NCBI GenBank assembly: GCA_019720755.1
Contig: CP081303.1
Location: forward strand, 558,001 to 622,000
Direction of reading: 5' to 3'
DNA from: Prolixibacteraceae bacterium
Lineage (GTDB): Bacteria; Bacteroidota; Bacteroidia; Bacteroidales; Prolixibacteraceae
Length of the DNA: 64,000 nucleotides
The notes below the pieces were generated by a model. The model saw only the letters and a program-made list of their open reading frames with translations. It was not told where the DNA came from and searched no databases. Positions 42,753 through 51,931 of the stretch are shown in pieces (the stretch's first letter is position 1; each line of letters begins with the position of its first letter). A program made the position numbers and the translations under genes.

Positions 42753-45179
42753 ATGAAAACAAAAATACTGCTCCTGTTTGCTATAATATTTTTTGGACTT
42801 AAATTAGCGGTCGCTCAAAGTGTGAATATCGCAACAGTTGACGTAAATACGTTAAGTGAAGATCAATTGCTGAAGATTAAGAATGAGATTGATAGCCGAG
42901 GGGTTACTATCGATCAAGCCATGATTCTTGCTAAACAGAAAGGTGCTTCGGATTTTCAAATTTCTATGTTAAAGAAAAGATTGAATACTTTGTCTTTTAA
43001 CTCTTCAAAGAACACATCTGAACAACAGTCTACTGAAGAAAAAACTGTTGATGACACAAATCTTGTTGAACAGAATGATTCACCAATACGAATACAAGAT
43101 AAACAAAATATTGACCCTAGGTTAAAGAGGATTTTTGGTGCTTCTCTTTTTTATAATGACGCCATCTCATTCTCTCCTTCGAGTATTATTAATGTTACTG
43201 ATGATTATTTAATCTCTATAGGTGATGAGGTTTCAATACAAGTTTGGGGAGATGCACAGGCAACTTACCAATTGCCAGTGAATCAGTCTGGAGCAATTCA
43301 ATTACCAAATTTAGGACCTATATATATAAATGGGAAGACAAGTCGTGAAGCTTTTCATAAGATAGATAAAATGCTTACCAAGATCTACGCTGGTATGAGC
43401 GGTCCTAATCCTACTATATTTACTGAAATATCATTATCCTCACAACATAAAATTAATGTTCTAGTGATGGGGGATGTTCAGGTTCCTGGTTCATATAAAT
43501 TGCCTGCAAATTCCACTGCTTTTAATGCTATATTCTCTTGCGGAGGTCCTAATATTAATGGATCTTTTCGTGATATTAGGGTAATACGAAATAATATGAT
43601 TATTGCACATCTAGATCTATATGACTTCTTTATTAAGGGCATCAGAGGAGAAGATCCTCAATTGAGAGATAATGATGTTATCTATATCCCTAATTTTAAA
43701 AATAGGGTTGAGCTTAGAGGTGCTTTCCGCCGAAATATGATGTATGAATTATTGAAGGGAGAAACCCTACAAAATGCTATAGATTATAGTGGTGGCTTTG
43801 CTAATAATTCGTATAATTCTAGAGTTAAAATACTTCGAAATAGTGATGGACTTAAAGAAATTTCTGTCGTAAAGTCTGAAGATTTCGATAAATTTAAGCT
43901 CTACGATGGAGATATTGTTTCTAGTGATTCTGTGCTAAACAAGTTTAAAAACAAAGTTATCATTAAAGGAGCCGTATTTCGCCCAGGATCATATGAGTTA
44001 AAGGATGGCATGCTTTTATCTGGGTTACTTCAGACTGCTTCAGGTCTTAGAGAAGATGCATATTTAGAACGTGGATTTATCACGAGACGTGATGAAAATA
44101 TGCAGTTTGCGAATCTCTCCTTTTCATTAAAAGATATTTTAAATAATAAAGATGATGTTGTTCTTAGAGCCGATGATGTTATTTCCATTCGATCTATTTA
44201 TGACATGTCTGAAATAAAGAAAGTAAGTGTGTTTGGGGAATTAAATGCCCCTGGGGATTTCCCTTTTGTTGATGATATGACATTGGAAGATTTAATCGTT
44301 AAAGCAGGTGGTTTTTCTAACGATGCCGATGCCTCTTTTGTTGAGGTAACAAGGAACCTTTCTCAATCAGAAGCACAGACTCTTTCTGATACTATTTCTC
44401 ATTATTTTAGCTTCGCTTTAGATAGAGATCTTAGTCTGTCTGAAGATGCAAAGAAGTTTCATCTTAAGCCTTTTGATATTATCTATATAAGAAGGGCTCC
44501 TGGTAGACGTAAATCAGGTTCAGTAAAATTAAATGGTGAGATTCTTTATGCTGGAGATTACGGTATAATCTCAAAGCAGGATCATGTGTCTGATATAATA
44601 AATAGGGCTGGAGGTTTGACTCCTGATGCATTTACTGAAGGAGCAATGTTGATCAGAAAACGGGATAAAAAGAATGCGACAGGCTCTAATATGAAAAAAC
44701 TATTTGATAACGAGGATCTTATTCTAGAGTTAGAGGATTCTGATACAGAAATAGTAGGTATAGATCTTGATAAGATCATGAAAGATCCTCATGGTAATTT
44801 TGATATTTTAGTGAGAGCAGGGGATAAAATACATATCCCTAAACGTACTGAAACAGTTCGTGTTTCGGGTAATATTATGAACCCAATTGCTTCTATCTAT
44901 AAGAAGGGACAAAAACTGAAGAGTTATATTAATAAATCTGGAGGTTTTGGCCCCCATTCTAAGAAGTCTAAAGTGTATGTTGTATATGCTAATGGAACGA
45001 CTGCGGTAACAAAGAACTATCTTTTCTTTAAGAATTATCCTAAGATAGAACCTGGCAGTGAGATTGTCGTTCCTAGAAAAACTGTAAAACAGGACCAAAC
45101 AACCAAATGGGTTAGCATTGGCTCTTCTGTAACCTCTTTGGCTGTTGCAGTAGCAACATTAGTGAATCTTACAAAATAA
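42753..45179 (+). CDS. SLBB-domain polysaccharide export outer-membrane protein
   Basis: An 808-residue Wza-like export protein. A signal peptide (about 1-21, ending AVAQ) leads to a Ser/Thr/Glu-rich stretch, then the polysaccharide-export domain near residues 150-225 (YLISIGDEVSIQVWGDAQ, PVNQSGAIQLPNLGPIYI) and a series of SLBB beta-grasp repeats: INVLVMGDVQVPGSYKLPA, VIIKGAVFRPGSYELKDG, VSVFGELNAPGDFPFVDD, VKLNGEILYAGDYGI and VRVSGNIMNPIASIY. One membrane helix lies close to the C-terminal end (WVSIGSSVTSLAVAVATLVN). It carries about six SLBB repeats. No Wzc kinase or capsule cluster is next to it, apart from a glycosyltransferase and GDP-mannose gene on the other strand. Confidence 0.92.
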   Translation: MKTKILLLFAIIFFGLKLAVAQSVNIATVDVNTLSEDQLLKIKNEIDSRGVTIDQAMILAKQKGASDFQISMLKKRLNTLSFNSSKNTSEQQSTEEKTVDDTNLVEQNDSPIRIQDKQNIDPRLKRIFGASLFYNDAISFSPSSIINVTDDYLISIGDEVSIQVWGDAQATYQLPVNQSGAIQLPNLGPIYINGKTSREAFHKIDKMLTKIYAGMSGPNPTIFTEISLSSQHKINVLVMGDVQVPGSYKLPANSTAFNAIFSCGGPNINGSFRDIRVIRNNMIIAHLDLYDFFIKGIRGEDPQLRDNDVIYIPNFKNRVELRGAFRRNMMYELLKGETLQNAIDYSGGFANNSYNSRVKILRNSDGLKEISVVKSEDFDKFKLYDGDIVSSDSVLNKFKNKVIIKGAVFRPGSYELKDGMLLSGLLQTASGLREDAYLERGFITRRDENMQFANLSFSLKDILNNKDDVVLRADDVISIRSIYDMSEIKKVSVFGELNAPGDFPFVDDMTLEDLIVKAGGFSNDADASFVEVTRNLSQSEAQTLSDTISHYFSFALDRDLSLSEDAKKFHLKPFDIIYIRRAPGRRKSGSVKLNGEILYAGDYGIISKQDHVSDIINRAGGLTPDAFTEGAMLIRKRDKKNATGSNMKKLFDNEDLILELEDSDTEIVGIDLDKIMKDPHGNFDILVRAGDKIHIPKRTETVRVSGNIMNPIASIYKKGQKLKSYINKSGGFGPHSKKSKVYVVYANGTTAVTKNYLFFKNYPKIEPGSEIVVPRKTVKQDQTTKWVSIGSSVTSLAVAVATLVNLTK

Positions 45180-45216
45180 AAATAGGTCAGGGAATTATAT
45201 TCCCTGACCTATTTTT
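45178..45216. terminator. Bidirectional terminator between SLBB gene and glycosyltransferase
   Basis: Perfect 15-base arms 45181-45195 and 45199-45213 with a 3-base loop, A-run before and T-run after. It ends both convergent genes. Confidence 0.92.
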
Positions 45217-45269
45217 ATTCATTGAATCACTTCTAATACTTCAACAAAACTTCGTAAAGAGAGATAGAA

Positions 45270-46094
45270 TTATTGGTCTTGTAAATAGTTTGATTTTACG
45301 ATTTTATTGATGACTCTTCTCTGTTCATCCCTCATCCATCCCCATTTGTTAAAGTACTTTATTGCACTAATACTATGTGTGATCATCAGTCTAAACTTCC
45401 TATATGAGCCTCTTCCGGCATTGTGTATTACCTCTACTTTGGGATAAAAGACTGTTTTTGCTTTAGTATGTATTCTTCTTGTTAAGTCTACATCTTCCAT
45501 ATATAAGAAGAATCTTGGATCAAATAATCCTGTTTGTTGTAATACTTTATTACGTAAAAACATAAAGCAACCTGAAAGATTGGGGATATTCATGATTTTA
45601 TCGTAATCTGCATTCTTGAGGTAATACTCTTGTTTTCTCCTATTTCGAACTTTTTTATGGAAAAACCTTCTCGTAATAAGGTCTTGTGGTGTAGGAATCA
45701 GTTTACATAGATATTGAATCGTACCATCGACATTCATTATCTTAGGCATGATCTGCCCTACATTTTGATTCTGATCCATGTAGGTAGCCATCTCATCAAT
45801 AATAGCATAGTCAAATTTTATATCGGTATTTAAAACGATATGATATTTACTACCATTATTAATAGCAAGTTTGATGGCTTTATTGTGTGCTGATCCATAG
45901 CCAACATTTTTGTTGTTGTAGATATATGTGATACAATCTTGAATAATATCTTTTGATAAATCTGTTTTTTGTTGGGAGTTATCAATTATATAAAGATGTT
46001 TTGCTCTTTCTGCTTTTAGAAATGTTTTAATTATATAGACAACCTCCGAAATAGGTGTATTGAATAAGACTATGGATGCGGTTGTGTCTTTCAT
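45270..46094 (-). CDS. Family 2 glycosyltransferase (rhamnosyltransferase-like)
   Basis: A 274-residue GT-A fold glycosyltransferase. Features are the N-terminal strand ASIVLFNTPISEV, NNKNVGYGSAHNKAI for nucleotide-sugar binding, VLNTDIKFD in which the NxD replaces the usual DxD, and GCFMFLRNKVLQQTGLFDPRFFLYMEDVDLTRR with the ED of the catalytic base. It resembles O-antigen or capsule rhamnosyl- and galactosyltransferases. It has no membrane helix. It is downstream of manC on the same strand, but 174 bases and a terminator separate them. Sugar donor cannot be decided. Confidence 0.9.
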   Translation of the reverse strand: MKDTTASIVLFNTPISEVVYIIKTFLKAERAKHLYIIDNSQQKTDLSKDIIQDCITYIYNNKNVGYGSAHNKAIKLAINNGSKYHIVLNTDIKFDYAIIDEMATYMDQNQNVGQIMPKIMNVDGTIQYLCKLIPTPQDLITRRFFHKKVRNRRKQEYYLKNADYDKIMNIPNLSGCFMFLRNKVLQQTGLFDPRFFLYMEDVDLTRRIHTKAKTVFYPKVEVIHNAGRGSYRKFRLMITHSISAIKYFNKWGWMRDEQRRVINKIVKSNYLQDQ

Positions 46095-46228
46095 TTAGTT
46101 TTAAATACAGATATTATAAATGCAATTTTGTTTTCAATATAACATAAACGAATAAAGAGAAAAATTAGTCTATCATATGGGTAATAATTGATAGTATTAA
46201 GGCTTAATAGATCATTTTTGAATAAAAA

Positions 46229-46262
46229 AAGAGAAGCTTGATTCAATGTCTAGCTTCTCTTA
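46229..46262 (-). terminator. Terminator of manC
   Basis: On the minus strand AGAGAAGCT and AGCTTCTCT pair across a 13-base loop, followed by TTTTTTTATT. It lies 7 bases beyond the manC stop. Confidence 0.85.
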
Positions 46263-46268
46263 ATATCT

Positions 46269-47342
46269 TTAGTCCTGGTTTGGAGTAAGAACTTTTTCTC
46301 TAAACTCTTTTATCCTCTGTTCTTCTTCTTTTTTGCATACCATTATTACTCCATTAGCTTCCACTACGATAAAGTCATTAAGCCCCTGAAGAACTACAGA
46401 CCTCTCATCGGGTACTGTTACAATAGTATTGTTGCATTCAAAAAGATGAACACCACTACCTACGACACTATTTCCTTGATTATCTCTTTGGCGTTTCTCC
46501 CAGAGACTTCCCCAAGTACCTAGATCACTCCATCCAAATTTAGAGGATAGTACATAGATATTGTCAGCATGCTCTAATATACCATAATCGATAGAGATAT
46601 TTTGACATTGTGGATATATTCGATCAATATATTCTTGTTCCGAAGGAGTATCGTAAACCTCTTTCCCACGAGTGAATAGTTTTGCAACTTCAGGAAGAGA
46701 TTTTTCAATCGCTTCTATAACACTGGACGCACTCCATACAAAAATACCTGAGTTCCATAGATAGCCTCCTGATTCTAGGTATCTTTTGGCTGTGTGAATA
46801 TCTGGTTTCTCTTTGAATTCAGAGACTTTGTCAATCTCATTGGTACTTATCTTAGGATTTGTTGACTTTATATATCCATATCCGGTCTCTGGTCTATGTG
46901 GATCAATACCTAATGTTAATAGTACATTTTGATATTTTGTAAAATCTAGTGCTTTCTCTACAGTTTTACGAAAACCTGACTCATCAGTGATTAAGTGATC
47001 AGAAGGAGCTACAATAATATTAGCATCCGGACATCTATTTTGAATCTTATAACTAGCATAAGCGATACAAGGCGCGGTATTTCTCATACATGGTTCAAGA
47101 AGAATTTGACTATCCTCAAGAAAAGGAAGTTGTTCTTGAACAATGTCCTTATAGTATCTACTTGTTACGACAAAAATATTTCTCTTAGGAATAATATCTT
47201 CAATTCGTGCAACTGTTTGTTGTATCATTGTTTTACCTGTTCCTAAAATATCTAGAAACTGTTTTGGTGTTTCAGAAGTACTCATTGGCCAGAATCTACT
47301 TCCAATTCCACCTGCCATTATAACCAAAAAATTATTATCCAT
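46269..47342 (-). CDS. manC: Mannose-1-phosphate guanylyltransferase
   Basis: Makes GDP-mannose from mannose 1-phosphate and GTP for glycan synthesis. The 357 residues open with VIMAGGIGSRFWPMSTSETP, the nucleotide-binding loop with its conserved Arg, then PKQFLDIL, VAPSDHLI, GYGYIK and EKPD, and FGWSDLGTWGSLWEKR near the end. It is the shorter, single-domain form without the C-terminal phosphomannose isomerase domain found in many ManC proteins. Its own unit, with a TACATTTG promoter box and a terminator. It may serve the same exopolysaccharide as the neighbouring glycosyltransferase. Confidence 0.94.
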   Translation of the reverse strand: MDNNFLVIMAGGIGSRFWPMSTSETPKQFLDILGTGKTMIQQTVARIEDIIPKRNIFVVTSRYYKDIVQEQLPFLEDSQILLEPCMRNTAPCIAYASYKIQNRCPDANIIVAPSDHLITDESGFRKTVEKALDFTKYQNVLLTLGIDPHRPETGYGYIKSTNPKISTNEIDKVSEFKEKPDIHTAKRYLESGGYLWNSGIFVWSASSVIEAIEKSLPEVAKLFTRGKEVYDTPSEQEYIDRIYPQCQNISIDYGILEHADNIYVLSSKFGWSDLGTWGSLWEKRQRDNQGNSVVGSGVHLFECNNTIVTVPDERSVVLQGLNDFIVVEANGVIMVCKKEEEQRIKEFREKVLTPNQD

Positions 47343-47367
47343 AGATTTGATATTTCGTTAAAGTAGA

Positions 47368-47375
47368 CAAATGTA
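47368..47375 (-). promoter_or_regulatory. Bacteroidota -7 promoter box for manC
   Basis: The minus strand reads TACATTTG, the same as the cobalamin operon box, 25 bases upstream of the manC ATG. Confidence 0.55.
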
Positions 47376-47477
47376 TTTCTATGTCATCAAAATACTTATC
47401 ATTAGCTCTTATTAAGTAGTGTTAATCTTAGTGTAGAGCTATTGTGTAAAGTAATCTAAAATTTTAATTAAAAATAA

Positions 47478-47508
47478 AAAAGCAAGCGAAAAAGATCGCT
47501 TGCTTTAA
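47478..47508 (-). terminator. Terminator of rny
   Basis: Minus-strand stem AAGCAAGCGA/TCGCTTGCTT with a short T-rich loop and a T-run following, 24 bases beyond the rny stop. Confidence 0.88.
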
Positions 47509-47531
47509 TTATTTTGATTAGGAAACTAGGT

Positions 47532-49088
47532 CTATTTAGCGTAGTTTATCGCTCTAGTCTCTCTAATAACTGTAATCTTAACTTGTCCTGGATAAGTCAT
47601 CTCATCTTGGATCTTCTTAGCAATATCGTATGATAGCTTTTCTGAATCTTCATCAGTAATCTTTTCACTACCAACAATTACTCTAAGCTCTCTACCAGCT
47701 TGAATTGCATATGTCTTTAATACTCCTGGATATGAAAGAGCCATCTGCTCAAGATCTTTTAGTCTCTTGATATAAGCCTCTACTGCTTCACGCCTAGCTC
47801 CAGGTCTTGCTCCAGAAATAGCATCACAAGCCTGAACGATAGGAGCAATTAAAGTTTGCATCTCTACTTCATCATGGTGTGCACCAATGGCATTACAAAC
47901 ATCAGCTTTCTCTTTATACTTCTCTGCAAGTTTCATTCCCAAGATAGCATGAGGTAATTCTGGCTCTTCATCAGGTACTTTACCTATATCATGAAGTAAT
48001 CCAGCTCGTTTCGCTTTCTTCGGATTAAGACCAAGCTCAGATGCCATGATTGCACAAAGATTGGCTGTTTCACGAGAGTGTTGTAATAGGTTTTGACCAT
48101 AAGAAGAACGGTACTTCATTTTACCTATCAAACGGATTAGCTCAGGATGCATTCCGTGTATACCCAAGTCAATGGTAGTACGTTTTCCTGTTTCAATGAT
48201 CTCTTCTTCAATTTGTTGTTTTACCTTATTTACAACCTCTTCGATTCTTGCTGGGTGAATACGTCCGTCAGTAACTAATTGGTGTAGAGCCAAACGTGCA
48301 ATTTCACGACGAACAGGATCAAATGCTGAAAGAACGATTGCTTCTGGAGTATCATCTACAATGATTTCAACACCAGTGGATGCTTCTAAGGCACGAATAT
48401 TTCTACCTTCGCGACCAATAATACGTCCTTTGATTTCATCATTTTCGATATGGAATATCGTTACAGAGTTTTCGATGGCTGTTTCAGTGGCAACACGTTG
48501 AATTGCCTTAATAACAACTTTCTTTGCTTCTCTGTTTGCATTCATCTTTGCATCATCCATGATTTCCTGAATGTAAGACATTGCTTCTGTCTTTGCTTCA
48601 TTCTTCATCGATTCAACAAGTTGTGCCTTCGCCTCATCCGCAGAAAGGGCAGATATATCTTCTAACTTTTCTACTTGCTTTCTGTGAGTTTTTTCAAGCT
48701 CTTCTTGTTGTTGTTCAACAACGTCTAACTGTCGAGAAAGATTTTCACGAATTGCATCGTTTTTCTTTTTCTCATTTTCAAATTCACGAACTTTACGATT
48801 TAAATCATCTTTGCGTTGATTGATTGTAGACTCTTTTTGTTTTTGTCTATTCTCAGTGGCTGCAATTTTTTGATTTTTCTCATTAACTAACTTATCGTGT
48901 TCAGACTTAAGCTGAATAAAACGTTCTTTTGCTTGAAGAATCTTTTTGTCTTTTAAGACTTTTGCTTGATTCTCAGCATCTTTTATTAGAGTTTCACGTC
49001 TTTTTTTAAGAGCAGAATCCCATAGGTAATATGAAATTCCGGCACCAGTCAACGCTCCTCCAAAACCTATGATAATTTCAACAATCAT
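47532..49088 (-). CDS. rny: Ribonuclease Y
   Basis: A membrane-anchored endoribonuclease that starts mRNA decay. All parts are visible in 518 residues: an N-terminal membrane helix ([20 protein letters not shown]), a long charged coiled coil to about residue 200, a KH domain with [20 protein letters not shown], an HD domain with [15 protein letters not shown] and [13 protein letters not shown], and a C-terminal part ending INYAK. It follows zapA on the minus strand with a 167-base gap that may hold a structured RNA. Normal length and motifs. Confidence 0.97.
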   Translation of the reverse strand: MIVEIIIGFGGALTGAGISYYLWDSALKKRRETLIKDAENQAKVLKDKKILQAKERFIQLKSEHDKLVNEKNQKIAATENRQKQKESTINQRKDDLNRKVREFENEKKKNDAIRENLSRQLDVVEQQQEELEKTHRKQVEKLEDISALSADEAKAQLVESMKNEAKTEAMSYIQEIMDDAKMNANREAKKVVIKAIQRVATETAIENSVTIFHIENDEIKGRIIGREGRNIRALEASTGVEIIVDDTPEAIVLSAFDPVRREIARLALHQLVTDGRIHPARIEEVVNKVKQQIEEEIIETGKRTTIDLGIHGMHPELIRLIGKMKYRSSYGQNLLQHSRETANLCAIMASELGLNPKKAKRAGLLHDIGKVPDEEPELPHAILGMKLAEKYKEKADVCNAIGAHHDEVEMQTLIAPIVQACDAISGARPGARREAVEAYIKRLKDLEQMALSYPGVLKTYAIQAGRELRVIVGSEKITDEDSEKLSYDIAKKIQDEMTYPGQVKITVIRETRAINYAK

Positions 49089-49099
49089 ATTTTTTTTCT

Positions 49100-49215
49100 G
49101 CTGTTTATACTAGTTTGTACTTGTGCGACTAAGCTACGACATCTAAATGAACAATTCAACAGTGGTATTAAACTAAAAAACACCGTTCATATCATGTTAG
49201 GGAATAAATAAACTT
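49100..49215 (-). ncRNA. Possible structured RNA between zapA and rny
   Basis: The 167-base gap in an otherwise compact region folds on the minus strand. ATGT/ACAT (49194-49197 with 49139-49142) and GTTCAT/ATGAAC (49185-49190 with 49147-49152) are perfect arms, continued by GGTG pairing with CACT and an asymmetric bulge. In gammaproteobacteria 6S RNA lies beside zapA, but I cannot confirm the 6S open-bubble consensus here. It may equally be an rny leader, since RNase Y transcripts can be self-controlled. Limits are approximate. Confidence 0.3.
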
Positions 49216-49255
49216 AGATTGCACATTAAATATAATAAATATTGACAAAAAAGAG

Positions 49256-49555
49256 CTACTCTTTGTTTTGATTTTCATCAAAAAAAGATTCTAAATGATC
49301 GTTTAGATCCTCAATTTTTTCGACAAATGGAGAGATATCTTTATGGTCTTTTAATGTAAGCATATCCACAACGAATTGGAGAGCAGTCATCGCAAGAGAA
49401 TCAAACTCATCTTTACCAAATCGTTGCCTATATTGAAGTACTTTTTCATTAATAAGCTTCGTGGCCAAACGAATTCTTTCTTCTTCGGCACGATCAATCT
49501 TGAGAGGGAATCTTCTCTCGGCTATATTTACACTAATAGATAATTTATCTTCCAT
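49256..49555 (-). CDS. zapA: Cell division protein ZapA
   Basis: ZapA bundles FtsZ filaments at the division site. The 99 residues start MEDKLSISVNIAERRFPLKI, the globular ZapA head, continue with EERIRLATKLINEKVLQYRQ, and end in a coiled coil (HKDISPFVEKIEDLNDHL) that makes the tetramer. An upstream in-frame Met (49609) adds 18 residues that overlap the previous gene and do not resemble ZapA, so the start at 49555 is chosen. It lies 22 bases after the coiled-coil gene. Confidence 0.9.
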   Translation of the reverse strand: MEDKLSISVNIAERRFPLKIDRAEEERIRLATKLINEKVLQYRQRFGKDEFDSLAMTALQFVVDMLTLKDHKDISPFVEKIEDLNDHLESFFDENQNKE

Positions 49556-49577
49556 CTGTTCGAATATTTCTCCAGAA

Positions 49578-49871
49578 TTATTTGCTAAGCATTGCAATAC
49601 ATTGATCAATCTCCTTTATGAGTTGATTGATCTTCTTCTTCGTCATTTTGCTTCCCTGATCAGCACCTATTAATGCATCTGCCATTAATGCATTTTGGAG
49701 ATCATCCGATAATGACAAATTCTGTCCCTGAAGATCATTAATTTGATCACGCAGCATTTGATTTGACCTCTCTAGTTCACCATACTTTTCTTGTAATGTT
49801 GAATACATAGAAGTTAGTCGGAGAACCTTATTTTCAAAATCATGTAAAAGCCTAGACTCTTTTTCTGTCAT
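49578..49871 (-). CDS. Small coiled-coil protein upstream of zapA
   Basis: A 97-residue, mostly helical protein. Residues about 5-60 form a heptad-rich coiled coil (YSTLQEKYGELERSNQML), followed by a short conserved-looking end with KKKINQLIKEIDQCIAMLSK. Proteins of this size and shape lie directly before zapA in many Bacteroidota and are sometimes annotated as ZapB-like division proteins. I do not recognise a named family. It is the first gene of the zapA transcript, with a TAATTTTG box upstream. A role as a ZapA partner is inferred from position only. Confidence 0.8.
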   Translation of the reverse strand: MTEKESRLLHDFENKVLRLTSMYSTLQEKYGELERSNQMLRDQINDLQGQNLSLSDDLQNALMADALIGADQGSKMTKKKINQLIKEIDQCIAMLSK

Positions 49872-49890
49872 CGTTATTCAATTTGTTTCA

Positions 49891-49898
49891 CAAAATTA
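49891..49898 (-). promoter_or_regulatory. -7 promoter box for the coiled-coil gene and zapA
   Basis: The minus strand reads TAATTTTG, a TAnnTTTG match, 19 bases upstream of the coiled-coil gene start. Confidence 0.45.
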
Positions 49899-49999
49899 AC
49901 ATTTTCATTAAATAGAAAAAATTAAAAAATCCTTCATTTCGATTTCAAATCGTTTTTTAAAGTTATTAATTTAGATGATTCAAAAAAAAATAATAATTG

Positions 50000-51853
50000 A
50001 TGATTCGTAATTCATTTTGGTGTGCTTTTGTTTTTCTTTTATTAGGACTAAAAAGTTATGGTCAATTCTCGCATTTTGTGCAACCTGTAAAAATTCCTAT
50101 TCGAGTTGCTGGCTCGTTTGGTGAACTCAGGTCTAACCATTTTCATTCTGGTATTGATATAAAAACAAACGGGAAAACAGGATTGCCTGTTCATGTAGTA
50201 GAAACAGGATATATTTCTAGAATTAAAGTCTCTCCTTGGGGGTTTGGATATGCTCTTTATGTAAATCACCCTAATGGATATACGACGGTTTATGGTCACT
50301 TAAGTCGCTTTGCCCCACGTATCGATAAGTGGGTAAAGGCCCAACAATATAAAAGAGAGACCTTCGCTGTTGATTTGACTCCTTCCAAAAATCTTTTTCG
50401 CCTGAAAAGAGATGAACTTATTGCTTATAGTGGCAATAGTGGAAGTTCTGGTGGCCCTCATCTACACTATGAAGTGAGAAAAACATCGAATCAAGAACCA
50501 ATGAATCCAGCCACTCGTGGTCTTAAGATTAAAGATACGAGAAAGCCTTTGATGCATCGACTTTATGTTTATCCAATGACTCCGAATTGTATCATTAATG
50601 GACAGAACAATATTATAAGTTTTCCCTTAGTCCCTTCTTCTAAGGGGTATGCTATTAAAGGGAATAAAAAAATATATGTAGATGGAAAGGTTGGTTTTGG
50701 TATAGAGGTCGTCGATTATGTGTCGGGTAGCTGGTCGAAATGTGGGATCAATCATGCTTATTTAACAAATGAATCAGCATCTAATGATACTCTTTTTGCT
50801 TTTGATATTGATAAATTTCATTTTTATGAGACAAGATATATTAATGCACATATTGACTATCCAAGAAGGTGGAAGACTGGACGTCAGGTACATCGAATGT
50901 ATAAACTACCGGGAAATAGATTGTCAATCTATCGCAAGCCGCATTATAACTCTATCTTGGCTTTTGATAAATCATCAACAGAAGTAATTTTAAAATTAGG
51001 AGTCAGTGATAGTTGGAAGAATAGTTCGACTCTTTCTTTCAGAGTCGGATTCAAAGATTATAAGGATGTGTCTTTTAAAAATACCGACTCTTATATGAGT
51101 AAAATTGACCCACGCCATATGGATGGTGAGATTCTTCTTTCTTCATTAGATGAGAAGGGAGGGACATCGTTGAATATCGATATGATGGATTCGAAACCCG
51201 AAGAGAAAAGTATTAGTGAGAGGTTAATGTATAATTCTGCACACTACTTTCATGACCAGTGGTTTACTTTCAAAATTGATAGCCGCACCTTATATCAAAA
51301 CACAAATTTTATCGGAAAAGTGGAGAGTAGTCCTGCATCAAAATGGTCTCCAATCTATTCATTTTATCCTGAAGATATTGCTTTACATCGAAATGCAGAA
51401 ATCTCCTTTCGTATTGGGGAGCTTCCTGATAGTCTTCTTTCGAAGGCCTACGTTGGACACTATTCAAAAGATGGGAAGAGAACTTATTATGCTGGAGGTA
51501 TTTTTCAAGATGGTTGGGTGAAGTTTAAAACACGAAGTTTGGGGCGTTTTACTATCAATATAGATACCATTTCCCCCCGCTTAAGATCGTTGACTTTAAC
51601 CAAAAAATCACAAAAATTATATTCAGGAAAGAGAATACGATTTGTTGTGAAAGATCTGGAGACAGGAATTTCTCACTATCGTGGTGAAATAGATGGAAAA
51701 TACGCACTGTTTACTTACGATGCTAAAAATTCTCTTTTTGAATATAAGATTGATCCATCTCGCCTGACCAAAGGGGTTAAACATAGATTACATTTTCTTG
51801 TAAAGGATAATTGTAATAATATCACAGAATTTAATGGGACATTTGTTTTTTGA
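50000..51853 (+). CDS. Exported M23 family metallopeptidase
   Basis: A 617-residue periplasmic endopeptidase for peptidoglycan cross-links or a non-catalytic scaffold of that fold. A signal peptide (about 1-21) precedes the lysostaphin-type domain: FGELRSNHFHSGIDIKT gives the first zinc His and Asp, YTTVYGHLSRF the active-site His, and GGPHLHYEVRK the HxH pair. All ligands are there, so it is probably active. The remaining 420 residues are beta-rich repeats (PIYSFYPEDIALHRNAEISF and others) of unknown role. A TTG lies in frame one codon earlier; the ATG at 50000 is preferred. Divergent from the zapA group. Confidence 0.9.
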   Translation: MIRNSFWCAFVFLLLGLKSYGQFSHFVQPVKIPIRVAGSFGELRSNHFHSGIDIKTNGKTGLPVHVVETGYISRIKVSPWGFGYALYVNHPNGYTTVYGHLSRFAPRIDKWVKAQQYKRETFAVDLTPSKNLFRLKRDELIAYSGNSGSSGGPHLHYEVRKTSNQEPMNPATRGLKIKDTRKPLMHRLYVYPMTPNCIINGQNNIISFPLVPSSKGYAIKGNKKIYVDGKVGFGIEVVDYVSGSWSKCGINHAYLTNESASNDTLFAFDIDKFHFYETRYINAHIDYPRRWKTGRQVHRMYKLPGNRLSIYRKPHYNSILAFDKSSTEVILKLGVSDSWKNSSTLSFRVGFKDYKDVSFKNTDSYMSKIDPRHMDGEILLSSLDEKGGTSLNIDMMDSKPEEKSISERLMYNSAHYFHDQWFTFKIDSRTLYQNTNFIGKVESSPASKWSPIYSFYPEDIALHRNAEISFRIGELPDSLLSKAYVGHYSKDGKRTYYAGGIFQDGWVKFKTRSLGRFTINIDTISPRLRSLTLTKKSQKLYSGKRIRFVVKDLETGISHYRGEIDGKYALFTYDAKNSLFEYKIDPSRLTKGVKHRLHFLVKDNCNNITEFNGTFVF

Positions 51854-51931
51854 CAGGGTATAAGTCCTATTTTTTACGTTATTTTGATAACCCATAAACA
51901 AACAACATTAATTACATAAAATAAAAGAACC

